A DNA stretch of 64,000 bases from Platanthera guangdongensis. Taxonomy: Eukaryota > Streptophyta > Magnoliopsida > Asparagales > Orchidaceae. The stretch is taken from contig CM077166.1 in NCBI GenBank assembly GCA_039583875.1, positions 77,168,564-77,232,563 on the forward strand, in the 5' to 3' direction. The notes below the pieces were generated by a model. That model did not search any database, was not told the origin of the DNA, and saw nothing but the letters and a program-made list of their open reading frames with translations. The position numbers were made by a program, and so were the translations under genes. Of this stretch, positions 53,299 to 63,108 are shown one piece after another (within the stretch, counting starts at the first letter, position 1; every line of letters begins with the position of its first letter).

Positions 53299-55392
53299 TG
53301 TTGGGTACATTGGTCAAATGTACCTGATTTGAAGAAGCCTCACCTAACTCAATGATATACATCATAATGTATTTGATGTTTGTTTGAGTTACTTGTGCAG
53401 GATAGGTATTCACTGGACTGAAGCTAAAAGTTTCTAAGTCCATGTGTCGACACCCAGAGGGAAAGTGTCGACACTTGAGAAAGCTTGTGTCGACACCCAG
53501 ACAAGCAGTGTCGACACTTGGAGTAATTGTGTCGACACCTGGGATGAAGAGTCGACACCAGACAGGAAGTGTCGACACTTGGAGCTGTGTCGACACTCAG
53601 TGAAGAAGTATGCAGAAAAGCTGTGTCGACACTTAGCAGAAGTGTCGACACCTAGAAGAGCTGAGTCTACATCAGGAAGTGTCGACACTTGGAGTTGTGT
53701 CGACACTCAGCAAAATTCTGCAGAGACTAAGGACAAGTGTCGACACTCAACACAATGTGTCGACACTCAAACAGCAGAGTCAACATATGAAGAATGTGTC
53801 GACACTCAGCACAATGTGTCGACACACACTCAAAGGAGTCAACACTTGAAGTATGTGTCGACACTCAGCACAATGTGTCGACACACAACCAGAAGAGTCA
53901 ACACTTGAAGAAAGTGTCGACACCCAGCACAATGTGTCGACACTTAGTTGAAGACTCTACACTTGAAGAAAGTGTCGACACAAGGAGCTGTGTCGACACT
54001 TAGCAAAAAACAGAAAAGTTTACAAAATATTCTAAGTACAAGTGTCGACACTAAGGGGATGTGTCGACACTCAGCTGAGGAAACAAAATTGAAGACTTGT
54101 GTCGACACCAAGAAGTAGTGTCGACACTTGACAATTTCAACACATGAAGATGTGTCGACACAAAGGAGATGTGTCGACACTTAGAAGAATACAGTTAAAG
54201 AATGAAGAACAAGTACTTGTGTCGACACTCAATTTCAGTGTCGACACATGCAGAAGTATCTGTGTCGAGACATACAAGGAATTGTGTCGACACCTTGTAG
54301 ACTTGTGTCGACACTTACACAACATGTGTCGACACTTGGTCTATAAGTGTCGACACTTAAGAACAGAAAGTCTCGACACTATCTGACAGTTAGAAAATTT
54401 CAAGAAGTGACTGGTTGATATGACAGCTGCCGATCCAGCCGGTCTACAGCAACTGTCAGAGAAATCAGAAGTCTGTTATGAACCGGACCAGCCGGTTACC
54501 ATGAAGGAAGCCTATAAATAGGCACCCATAGTTTACAGAAACGATTGATTGTTGTTATTACAAGTAGTGAGAATAATTGAAGTGTTTGATCAGATTAAAT
54601 CAAAAAGTGATACACAGAGGATCAACACAAGAAGATCTGGCAGTCCAACTGCAGATCTAAGAAGTTGGAGAGAGAGAGCTCCAATCAAGAAGTCAGTCTT
54701 TGGAACTAAGGCTGAGAAGAAGGATTCAGAATCTTCTGGATCACAAGAAGCAGAGGTCAAGGATCAACTGCAGAGGATTCAGACTAATTCAGTTCTAACT
54801 CAAGAAGCTTTGAAGGAAGCTAAGTCAGTTTGGATCTAGCTGAGTTCTTCCAAGAACTCTTCAAGAAACTCTCAACTCCTCTCTTATTTTCTGAGTTGTA
54901 GAGTTAATTATTGTATTTCAATTTTAACTTGTAGGATCCATTGGATCTGAGAGAATTATAAGCCTATATTATAAAGGCCGAGGGTAGGGCTTGGTTGCCT
55001 GAGTGTAGGAGTTGAAGAACTCTGAGTGTAGGCCTTAATTGACTGAGTGTAGGCCTGGGTGGCTGAGTGTAGGCCTTTGTGGCTGAGTGTAAGGCTTTGG
55101 GCCTGAGGTGTAGGAACCTTGTTGGGTTCTGAGATAGTGGAGAAGGTTGGCCGAATCTAGTACACTGCTAGATTGGCGAAGGGGGAAAGTGGATGTACCC
55201 AAAGATTGGGGAACCACTATAAATTTGTGTGTCTGCTGTGCTGTGCTGTGCTGTGGATTAACTGTTTATATTCTGTTGTTGCTGTTAACTGTAAAACTCT
55301 GTGAGATAACTGTCTTACTGCCAAGTAAGTTTAAAAAAGGTTTAGGTCACCTATTCACCCCCCCTCTAGGTGTTTAGGTACCATATCTTTCA
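53299..55392 (+). repeat. SIRE 3' LTR
   Basis: 2094 bp, near-identical to 32394-34487, with the palindrome array at 53443-54385. Followed by the target duplication ACGAT (55393-55397). Confidence 0.97.
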
Positions 55393-55633
55393 ACGATCCG
55401 GTGGAGGATGGAACAACTTCTCCTAGAGTAGTGGAGAAAGCTAGGTCAAGCTCTTCTTGAAGCTCAAAGATGAAGGAGGAGGCCGAGAGGAAGCTCCGGC
55501 TTGGATTTGGCGGCGAAAGCTTGCCCGGAGCACCTCCCTAGGGTGGAGATTGAAGGAGAACGGCGGATCCCTTCGTCAGAGATGAAAACAGCGGAGAAAT
55601 GTCGAGCGATCCCGAATTAGGGTGGAACCTGCA

Positions 55634-55641
55634 TATTTATA
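55634..55641 (-). promoter_or_regulatory. Athila-like LTR TATA box
   Basis: TATAAATA on the minus strand, with the dyad modules immediately upstream in the direction of transcription. Confidence 0.7.
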
Positions 55642-55649
55642 GAAGCAGA

Positions 55650-56020
55650 ATTGAACAATGCGCACGTTTACGGGCGCAGGACCAGTGGTCGTGCGCACTA
55701 TATCCAGCGATCGTGCACACTGTCGTGGCAAAATAGGAAGAAGAACTGGGATAATGCGCACGAGTAGTGGCGCACGACCGGTGGTCGTGCGCACTGTGTC
55801 CTATGGTCGTGCGATTACCCCAGACAGGACTCCAGGAAAAGAGAAATCAATGCACACGATCAGTGGCGCACGACCGGTGGTCGTGCGCACTATGTCCAGT
55901 GGTCGTGCGATTACCCCAGGTAGATTTTGGAAATCAGGGTACATTGCGCACAATCATCTGCGCACGACTAGTGGTCGTGCGCACTATATCTGATGATTGT
56001 GCGCAGTCTTCCTGCCTCCA
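55650..56020 (-). repeat. Four modules with GCGCACGAC/GTCGTGCGC inverted repeats
   Basis: Each ~90-100-bp module has an outer GCGCAC-type site, an inner GCGCACGAC...GTCGTGCGC inverted repeat (often GCGCACGACCGGTGGTCGTG) and a further GTCGTGCG copy. Modules are separated by sequences such as ATTACCCCAG. Confidence 0.82.
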
Positions 56021-56253
56021 AACATCTCCGGAACACGCACACGACCCCTCAACCCAGCACTGATATGTTCAGACATTTCAAACGAGCACAAAACGGAGTA
56101 CAAAAAATATACACAACCACGGGCTTAAATGTGCACTTCCTATGGAAATAACGATAAGATGAAATATATACGATAATGAACTAAAGGTGAAGTGAATGCG
56201 AAGGAAAACTAGCATAGATGAGTCCAAAATAGGTATATAAAATGGACTCATCA

Positions 56254-58126
56254 CACCCCCAGACTTAACTGTTTGTGCGTCCAGAGTAAACAAAATCTAA
56301 GCAGATAGGGAAAATTACTAGCTAACAAAGGAATTAAAAAACAAAGTACCAAGCGAAGTCGCATGCTCGCGTGCGTAAAAATACAATAGAGAAAATTTCT
56401 AAGTATGCATAATAGTTTATATTTTTCACAATGCGTATCAAAATTTTATTACTACTCAAAAATAAAATCACGGTGAATCAACCGGTCATGCATAGGAAGA
56501 AAGTAGGCAGGCCACTAAGGTGAGCTTTGCCAAAGATCGGAGCTCAGGATCACCTCCAAAGGAATCCACCAATTTCGGGGACCATACGCTTGCCCGTTCA
56601 CACTCTCTCCACGACACTAGTTAGACTCAAGCGCAAATCCGTAGGACTTTAGGATAATCACGAGGCTTAGGTTATGGTGAGGTAAACACTGATAAAAAGA
56701 AAGGCTATGCACATAACCCAAATGAGCTAGCCTAAAAAGAATTCAACCGCTAACCACAATATATGCAGGTACACCACACCTCCAGAATTAACTTTTAACA
56801 TGTGGGTGTGTGCACCGCATACTCCAAATATAATCACATTTCCAAAAATATTTTCAATTTAAACTTTTTCTTTTCACTTTTTTCTTTCTTTAAAAATATA
56901 TTTTTTTTCTTTTCTTTTTCTTCATTTTATTTTCACAAAAAAGCAGATATAAACTTGGGAGCACTTCCACATTTTCAAAAATAATAACACCACATCACAT
57001 CCCAACATGAAAATATAAAACACTAAACTCGACTTGGGTGTGCGACTAGGACAGGCTATAGGGCTTTGGTGAATGAAGGTGGAGCTGAATCAACAGAAGG
57101 GTAGGCACAACGGGGCTAGTGAGGATATGATGTTAGGAACGGTACAAAGCTCAACCGGGCCAAAATGATGGCCTACATCACGCATACGCTAGACTAACCA
57201 AATACCCATGTTTCGAGGGTAGCTTGGGGCAAGTTCTTAGCCACCGAGAAAGATGATCCTTCCTCCCGACTCGAGCAAAACGAGTCTAGTGACGGATACA
57301 CACATTCCTATACTACCTTTTGATTCACACCGGATTCACCAACTTTTGAGTAGAATAAAAATATCTTTACGCAAATAGAAAAGTATAAAACCATAAGCAT
57401 ACAGAAAAATTAAATCTACTCAAATTTCTACACGAGACGAGAGCAGTTGACTAGAAACACAACATGGTCAACATTTTACTATGTCTCACAATCCTAAGCC
57501 AGCATCATAATTTTCCCAAATCTAACGAAGAAATGAGTTTAACTCGCGGCACACTAATCAGCTAAGCACGCGCTTAAGTGAGTGCAGTGGTGTGCAGTGC
57601 AATGAACTAAGCAAAATAAAACTATAAAAGCTTCTAGTATGCACATGAGATGTGCACGTGCAAAAGGTAACGAAACCGGCTCTCCTCTAGACTTAAACTA
57701 AGCAACACAACATATGACGGAGAAATTAAAATCATAAAGAGCTAAGGGAAGAGGTTACCCAATGCTTAGCCAGTGAGCATACCAGAAGACGCGTGGAAAC
57801 CTGAAGCATGCCTGCCATACGAAGAATTACGACCCCGCCAATGCGATTTACCATGAATACCTGCAGGGGTGAGCTCCGCAAAAACAAAACAAAAATATAC
57901 AAACTACAAAGAAATACTAAAACTAAATAGACATGAAAAACAAAATACCGAAAATGAAAGATAAGTACTGTGATTATTGTCATCCCAACATGACTTATTC
58001 GGCTACAAAAAGGTTCTATCTAATGGTCCTATGAAAAGAAAAATGCACAGGTAACTGTCCCAATCTCCATTTCAGTAACGGGTACCGATAAGGTGATAAA
58101 ACAGTTACCCCTCTACCTAAATAGTA
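56254..58126 (-). other. Non-coding internal region of the Athila-like element
   Basis: The polypurine tract is at about 56254-56265. The rest (1.9 kb) has no recognisable ORF. A T-rich tract at about 56860-56930 gives a spurious Phe-rich frame. Confidence 0.6.
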
Positions 58127-58850
58127 CTACCTGCCCAACATAGGTAGAGGAAATATGAAGTAAGAAGTGAAGGAGCGCTGGTCCTCACTCTTCTCACCAC
58201 AAAATGAATCCTTGCCCAGCAAGGTATCGTCTACTACAGGGAGAAGGCAGGAGGAGAAAGCAATCAATGGAGCTTTCTCAACATAAGAGGAATCAACCTC
58301 CTCGCGAGAGAGGATGCTACCATCGATGACTCGAGCTGAAAGCTCCAAGTCCTCTTGAAGCTCCTGCGGAGACTCAACCCGCCCAGGCTCAGATAAAGAA
58401 GGGGGATCAAGAAATAAAGGAGAAGAAGAACAAAAATAATCTGAAATAGGGGGAGTGGTCCCGGTCGCACTCCCAGCAGGATCCAAACATAGCTCATTGT
58501 TGGCGTCATATGAGTCATGGCGAGGGGAATCCGCGAGCTCGAGGTCCTTGGTGGTGGTTTGGACCACCTCATCCATCAAGGAAGTGGAAACTTCATCAAC
58601 AAAGAGAATCTCCTCATCAACACAACTCGGTGCGTCTATATGTTCCAAGACGTAATACTTTCCATTAATCAAAATAATATCCTCGTCAAACATGGGCACA
58701 TCCTCAGGCTCAGAATAACAATCCAGCCGAACATCATCAACCGACTCACTAAAAATAGGGATAGATAATTCTTGCAAAGAAGGCGGAGGAGCAACAACAT
58801 CAGAGAAAATATGTGCGGGTTTCTCCGGGGGTGAATCAACAAGAGGGGAA
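58127..58850 (-). pseudogene. Unrecognised acidic ORF of the Athila-like element, cut by Copia-2
   Basis: The minus-strand frame is open from the insertion junction at 58850 to a stop at 58127, about 240 codons with no in-frame start codon needed. It is acidic and Pro/Ser-rich, with a conserved-looking segment FDEDIILINGKYYVLEHI. I recognise no family. It lacks zinc, protease or RT motifs. The upstream part lies beyond the Copia insertion and outside the window, so the true length is unknown. It could be the gag C-terminus or an extra 3' ORF of the element. Confidence 0.5.
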
Positions 58851-60830
58851 TGTTGTATCCATAGTTGATTTGGGCTAGGTTCACTGATTTAGGATGTGAC
58901 CCATCATGTATAGTCAGGGTCACTTTGTGTCCTAGAGTCTAGGTCAAGTCGTTAGGCTCAACTCCAGATGGACTAGCTATCAACAAGACCATCAGAGACT
59001 TCAGACTTAGAGTATTACAAGACTAAGTCAAATGAGTTCGACGTTCGTCGAACTCAGCTCGACGAAAGGAGTTCTGTGCTCGACGATCGTGAGACAATTC
59101 GTAGTGCTGAGCTAGACGATCTATGTTCTCTGTTCGACGAAGACTCAGTTTCTACATCAAGCCAAAGTCAGGAGAACTTCAAATTTTTCTAAGTCCAGCT
59201 TCAAATTTCGGTCGACGAATTGGATTCTAAGCTCGACGAACTTGGACCTCAAGTTCACAGCTTCTCAGGTCGACGAAGTCAGCTTCTCAGGTCTACGAAT
59301 GGTATACTCTACTTGACGATTTCTGGGCTCAGAGAATTTGTGTTGACACTTAGGGTTTGTGTCGACACCAGACAATTTGTGTCGACACCAGCTTATGTCG
59401 ACACCAGAGGATTTGTGTCGACACCAGGATATCAGTCGACACCAGCTTATGTCGACACCAGAGGATTTGTGTCGACACCAAGATCAATCTGTCGACACCA
59501 ACTTATGTCGACACAACATTTCAGCAGATGCAGAATATTTTTCCTAAGTCCAGAACTTTTCTCAGCTCGACGAATACTGTCTTATAATGAAGAGTGTCTG
59601 TTCAACTAATGAAGATTGTCTGGTCGACAAACTTTCTCAAGATCAGCTCGACGAACTCAAGCTCAGCTCGACGAACTCAAGCTCAGCTCGACGAACTCAA
59701 GTTCAGCTCGACGAACTCAAGTGCAGCTCGACGAATTGTGTTCTTCGTTCGACGAATCCAGACTAGGTTTTCTTCAAGTTTCCCGTCCCGTTTCTTGGCG
59801 ATGATTCCTGAACATTTATTGCCAGATCTTCTCGGAATGTTACTGTTAGAACGCGCATTGACTATGGATTATTCCATGCCGTTTTTCCATGGAACAGTTA
59901 GAAAAGTCATTGATTGCTGATTCTTTCCAAGACCGATTGCAATTACTGCTCGACATTCAAAAGTTTGAATGTTCCTTACTCAGAAAGACACACAGTAAGA
60001 AAGAAAAAGGATCAAGCAGTGACAATAAATAGAATTACAATACAGTAAGCAATACACAATCAGACAAACACTCTGAGGTTACAGAGAAGAACAATCATTC
60101 TAAAATCAAGAGTTCTTGACTGCAATCAGCCTGACCAGAGAATATTTTCAAGGAGAAGAAGAACAATCAAATTCTATCAAGAGTCTTCCTCTTCCAACTT
60201 ACAGGATAACTTCAAAGAACAACAATTACTCAATCTGTCAAAGGAGTTCCTGAAACATATCCTGGTCCAGGCATTCTAGGTCACTGAAGACCTATCACCC
60301 TGAAGCAGTGCTCCAGCTTTCCTGACCAATTCAAGATCTCAGGGGGAGCAAGATCTGCTGCAATCAATCCACAAGTCTTTTCTCTGATTATTGACAGAGA
60401 AGACACTATCACTTTCTTTCCAATTCCTGTACAGGGTTTTAAATCCCTTCAAAATTATTCTGGTTACAAGTCTCCTTCCAAAAGACTTGAGGTTTGGTTT
60501 TTGAGCACCTGAACAAAAGCTCATTGGTGTCAGGCACCTGATCAAAAACCTGAGTGGATTCCTACCAGGGTGGTAGAAGAGTGGATGTACCCAGGTTGGG
60601 GAACCACTATAAAATTCTTGTGTCGTCTGCTTGCTCTTTTCTTTTGTTTTCTGGCTGTGCTCTGTGAATGCTCTGTATTGATCTGTGTTTAGATAGTTGC
60701 TGTGCTTACCTTATTTTAATTACTTCCCTGTTCACTTAGGAATACAACAAAAGTTGTAAAAAGTATTCAGTGAGCACCATACTTTATTCACCCCCCCTAT
60801 AGAGTATATCAGATCTAACCTGCACTTTCA
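58851..60830 (+). repeat. Copia-2 5' LTR
   Basis: 1980 bp. Motif arrays occupy 59036-59760. A weak TATA-like AATAAATAG is near 60019-60027. The partner LTR is outside the window, so the right boundary rests on the CA end and adjacent primer site. Confidence 0.88.
59036..59760 (+). repeat. Mixed array of TTCGTCGA/TCGACGAA and GTGTCGACACC motifs
   Basis: Part one (59036-59320) has TCGACGAA and TTCGTCGA copies, including the dyad TTCGTCGA, 7-nt loop, TCGACGAA at 59044-59066. Part two (59338-59515) has four perfect GTGTCGACAC and about five GTCGACACC variants. Part three (59641-59740) is five exact-length 20-bp units of CAGCTCGACGAACTCAAGNT. A final TTCGTTCGACGAA lies near 59745. Confidence 0.9.
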
Positions 60831-60832
60831 AT

Positions 60833-60844
60833 TGGTATCAGAGG
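60833..60844 (+). other. Copia-2 primer-binding site (initiator Met-tRNA)
   Basis: TGGTATCAGAGG begins 2 nt after the LTR end. Confidence 0.92.
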
Positions 60845-60960
60845 GAGGTTGGTTAAAATACCACACCTTAGTGGTTGCACAGGCTAACACCTGAACCCAA
60901 AGTTCCCTCTTGTTAGATCTGTTTGTTTGCTTTTGTTATTAAACGTTTTTCTTCACAAAC

Positions 60961-63083
60961 ATGGCCCAAAACAAAGACTATGCAAGCATCAGACCTCCAG
61001 TGTGCAACCTTAACAAGTTTGCCATCTGGAAGGCAAGAATCAGATTATACATGAACTCTATTGATGAGGATATCTTTTCTATTATTTTGACAGGTGTACC
61101 TCCAGCACCTACAACTTCTACAAGCACTTCAACAAACATGACTGCAGTTCCTCCTCCAGAGAACAATGAAGCCTACATGAAAGCCAAGATGGCAGATGCT
61201 AAGGAAATGAAAATCTTAGCCCAGACTATGTCAGATGACATATTCCAGAAGGTGGCTGAGTGCACCTCAGCCAAGGCCATTTGGGATTCCCTCAAACAAA
61301 TGGTAGCTGGCTCTGCAGATGAAAGAAAGGACAGAAGATCCAATCTCATATCCCTGTATGAGAACTTTAAAAAGGATGAGAATGAATCAGTTGCAGACAT
61401 GTACAACAGGCTGAGCACAATCATCAATGGGCTCAAAACCCTGGATAAGGACATCACCTTGACAGAGGTGAATGACAAGATATTGATGTGCTTCCCTAGC
61501 TCTTGGGATTCCAGAATCTGGCCAATTAAAGAAGCCAGAAGCCTCAATGTGATCTCAACTGAGTCTCTACTAGGCAAATTGAAGTCCTATGAGCAGCTGA
61601 TAAAATCCAGAGAAGCAGCAGAATAGAAGACAACAACTCCAGTTAGAAAGGAGCATAGCATAGCCTTCAAAGCATCTGAAGAAAGTGAGACATCAACTTC
61701 AAATGAAGAGCTCATAAGCCTCTTTGCCAAAAGTTCTACATGATGGCAAGGAAGGACTTCAGAAGGAAATCATCTAGACAGGATGATAAGCCCAAGTATG
61801 ACAAGACACCAACCAAGGAGGTGGTGTGCTTTGTGTGCAGAAAGCCTGGACACTACATTTTAGAATGTCCAGAAAACCAGAAGAAGGACAAGAGCAGAGA
61901 AAAGGATTCCAGGAGATGACATAGCAATAGACCCACTTCCAGCAAATATAAGAAGAAAGACAAAGGATTTGTTGCTGAGACCTGGAGTGACACAGAAGAA
62001 GAAACATCTTCCTCCAGTTCAAGTGAAGAAGAGGAAGAATCCAGATCCAAGGAGGTGTGCCTTATGGCAATTGATGCCTCCAGGAGCAATTCTGGATCAG
62101 AAGAAGAATCATAAGATGAAGCTGCCTCCGACTCAGAGGCAGATCAGGTTATTTCTAGCTTTGACTTTAATTCTGATTTATTTAAAACTGAATTCAAAAC
62201 AATATGCTTAGACTTAATCAACTCAGAAAAGGAAATAAAAACTCTTAGAGAGAGATAAAGAAGTCTAGAATTAGTTAATTCCGAAAACATTAAGCTAACA
62301 GACCAATTAACTCTAGCAAATGAACAAATAATTAAACTAAAATCTGAATTATGTGAGGCCAAGCAACTTGAGCAATCTCTCAATGGGAGAAGCCTCAAGC
62401 TGATGGACATCACAAGCACAGTGAATGCCAGATTAAATGGCAAGCTGGGCTTTGGTGCTTCATCAAGCTTACCCCCCATAGTTAAGAAAAATATTCTTTC
62501 AACCCACATCAAGTTTATATCTGCAAAGGAAAAAGAAAAGTTAATAGACAAACTAATGTCAGAAAACAATCCTAGACCCATAGACAAGAGAAACAAAAAT
62601 CTAAAAACAGCAAATAAAAACAAAGTTCAGCAGCATTCGTCGAACAGAGATCGACGAAATGTGGCCAGTTCGTCGAACCCAGATTGACGAATGCTGAACG
62701 CAAACTTCAGTTATAATAATTCGTCTAACTGCGATCGACGAACTGTGTATGGTTTGTCGAGCAGAGGTCGACGAACTTGGGGTGCAGAAAATGACTACTG
62801 TCATTCTTTAAGCAGAGATCGACGATCTCATCCCTATTCATCGAACTCTGGTCTACGAACTTACAACAATTCATCGAACCCAGAAAGACCAAACTCAAAT
62901 CATTTCTCTTACAAAAATATTAAGCCAATTAATAAGACATTTAATCCAGTAGCTGATTGGGTAATTCCACCTAGGAGATATCACCCTTTAGGTTATAAAT
63001 CTCAACCTGCTTTATCAGTTATTTCCAGCTTTACTTTTCAACAAAACAAAGGACCCAAGGTAACCTGGGTTAAGAACAATTGA
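60961..63083 (+). pseudogene. Copia-2 gag, decayed
   Basis: The ATG at 60961 opens a 221-codon gag domain (NKFAIWKARIRLYMNSI, SAKAIWDSLKQMVAG, SWDSRIWPIKEAR, LLGKLKSYEQLI) ending in TAG at 61624. Gag-like sequence continues (EHSIAFKASEESETS), then a one-base loss near 61733 shifts the frame. It goes on through a zinc knuckle CFVCRKPGHYILEC (about 61830), an acidic Ser/Glu tract, a coiled coil (NIKLTDQLTLANEQIIKLKS) and a dyad-coding region (62636-62892) to 63083. Further stops at about 61917, 62113, 62258 and 62687 lie in that frame. Homology and order match the SIRE gag. Confidence 0.88.
62636..62892 (+). repeat. Seven in-frame copies of the 23-bp TTCGTCGA dyad within gag
   Basis: Copies start at 62636, 62669, 62720, 62753, 62804, 62837 and 62870. 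Each is TTCGTCGA, a 7-nt loop of type ACCCAGA, then TCGACGAA. The first four are nearly perfect and the last three degraded. Spacings 33, 51, 33, 51, 33, 33 are all multiples of three. Each copy encodes roughly Ser-Ser-Asn-x-Asp-Arg-Arg. The same dyad is in the LTR at 59044-59066. Confidence 0.93.
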
Positions 63084-63108
63084 ATTTTGTTTTTCCTGGC
63101 AGGTATAG

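Larger units (their letters stand above)
32394..55392 (+). mobile_element. SIRE-type Copia element, very young, with env-position ORF
   Basis: Two 2094-bp LTRs (32394-34487 and 53299-55392) begin TGTTGGG and end CTTTCA, with target duplication ACGAT (32389-32393 and 55393-55397). Reading them against each other I find three substitutions (near 32419, 33631 and 34269), so insertion was recent. Order is gag, pol (PR-IN-RT-RH), a spacer with a palindrome array and a TATA box, then an env-position ORF. Without the nested Athila derivative the element is about 13.2 kb. Extra ORFs after pol are a hallmark of SIRE/Maximus elements. Confidence 0.95.
55393..56253 (-). repeat. Athila-like 3' LTR, right segment (promoter half)
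   Basis: This continues 31700-32393. It contains the minus-strand TATA box (55634-55641) and the upstream dyad modules (55650-56020), and begins TGATGAGTCC at 56253 on the minus strand. Confidence 0.72.
31700..58850 (-). mobile_element. Athila-like minus-strand element (3' LTR and part of internal region)
   Basis: On the minus strand a purine tract (GTCTGGGGGTG, about 56254-56265) precedes an LTR starting TGATGAGTCC at 56253 and ending ATTTAGAATCA at 31700. The LTR is split by the SIRE insertion, leaving 31700-32393 and 55398-56253, about 1550 bp net. Internal sequence continues rightward to 58850, where a Copia element interrupts an ORF. Its 5' LTR lies beyond the window. Athila-like status rests on the polypurine tract and TGATGA start shared with the Athila derivative at 41844, so the lineage is moderately certain. 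Confidence 0.7.
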
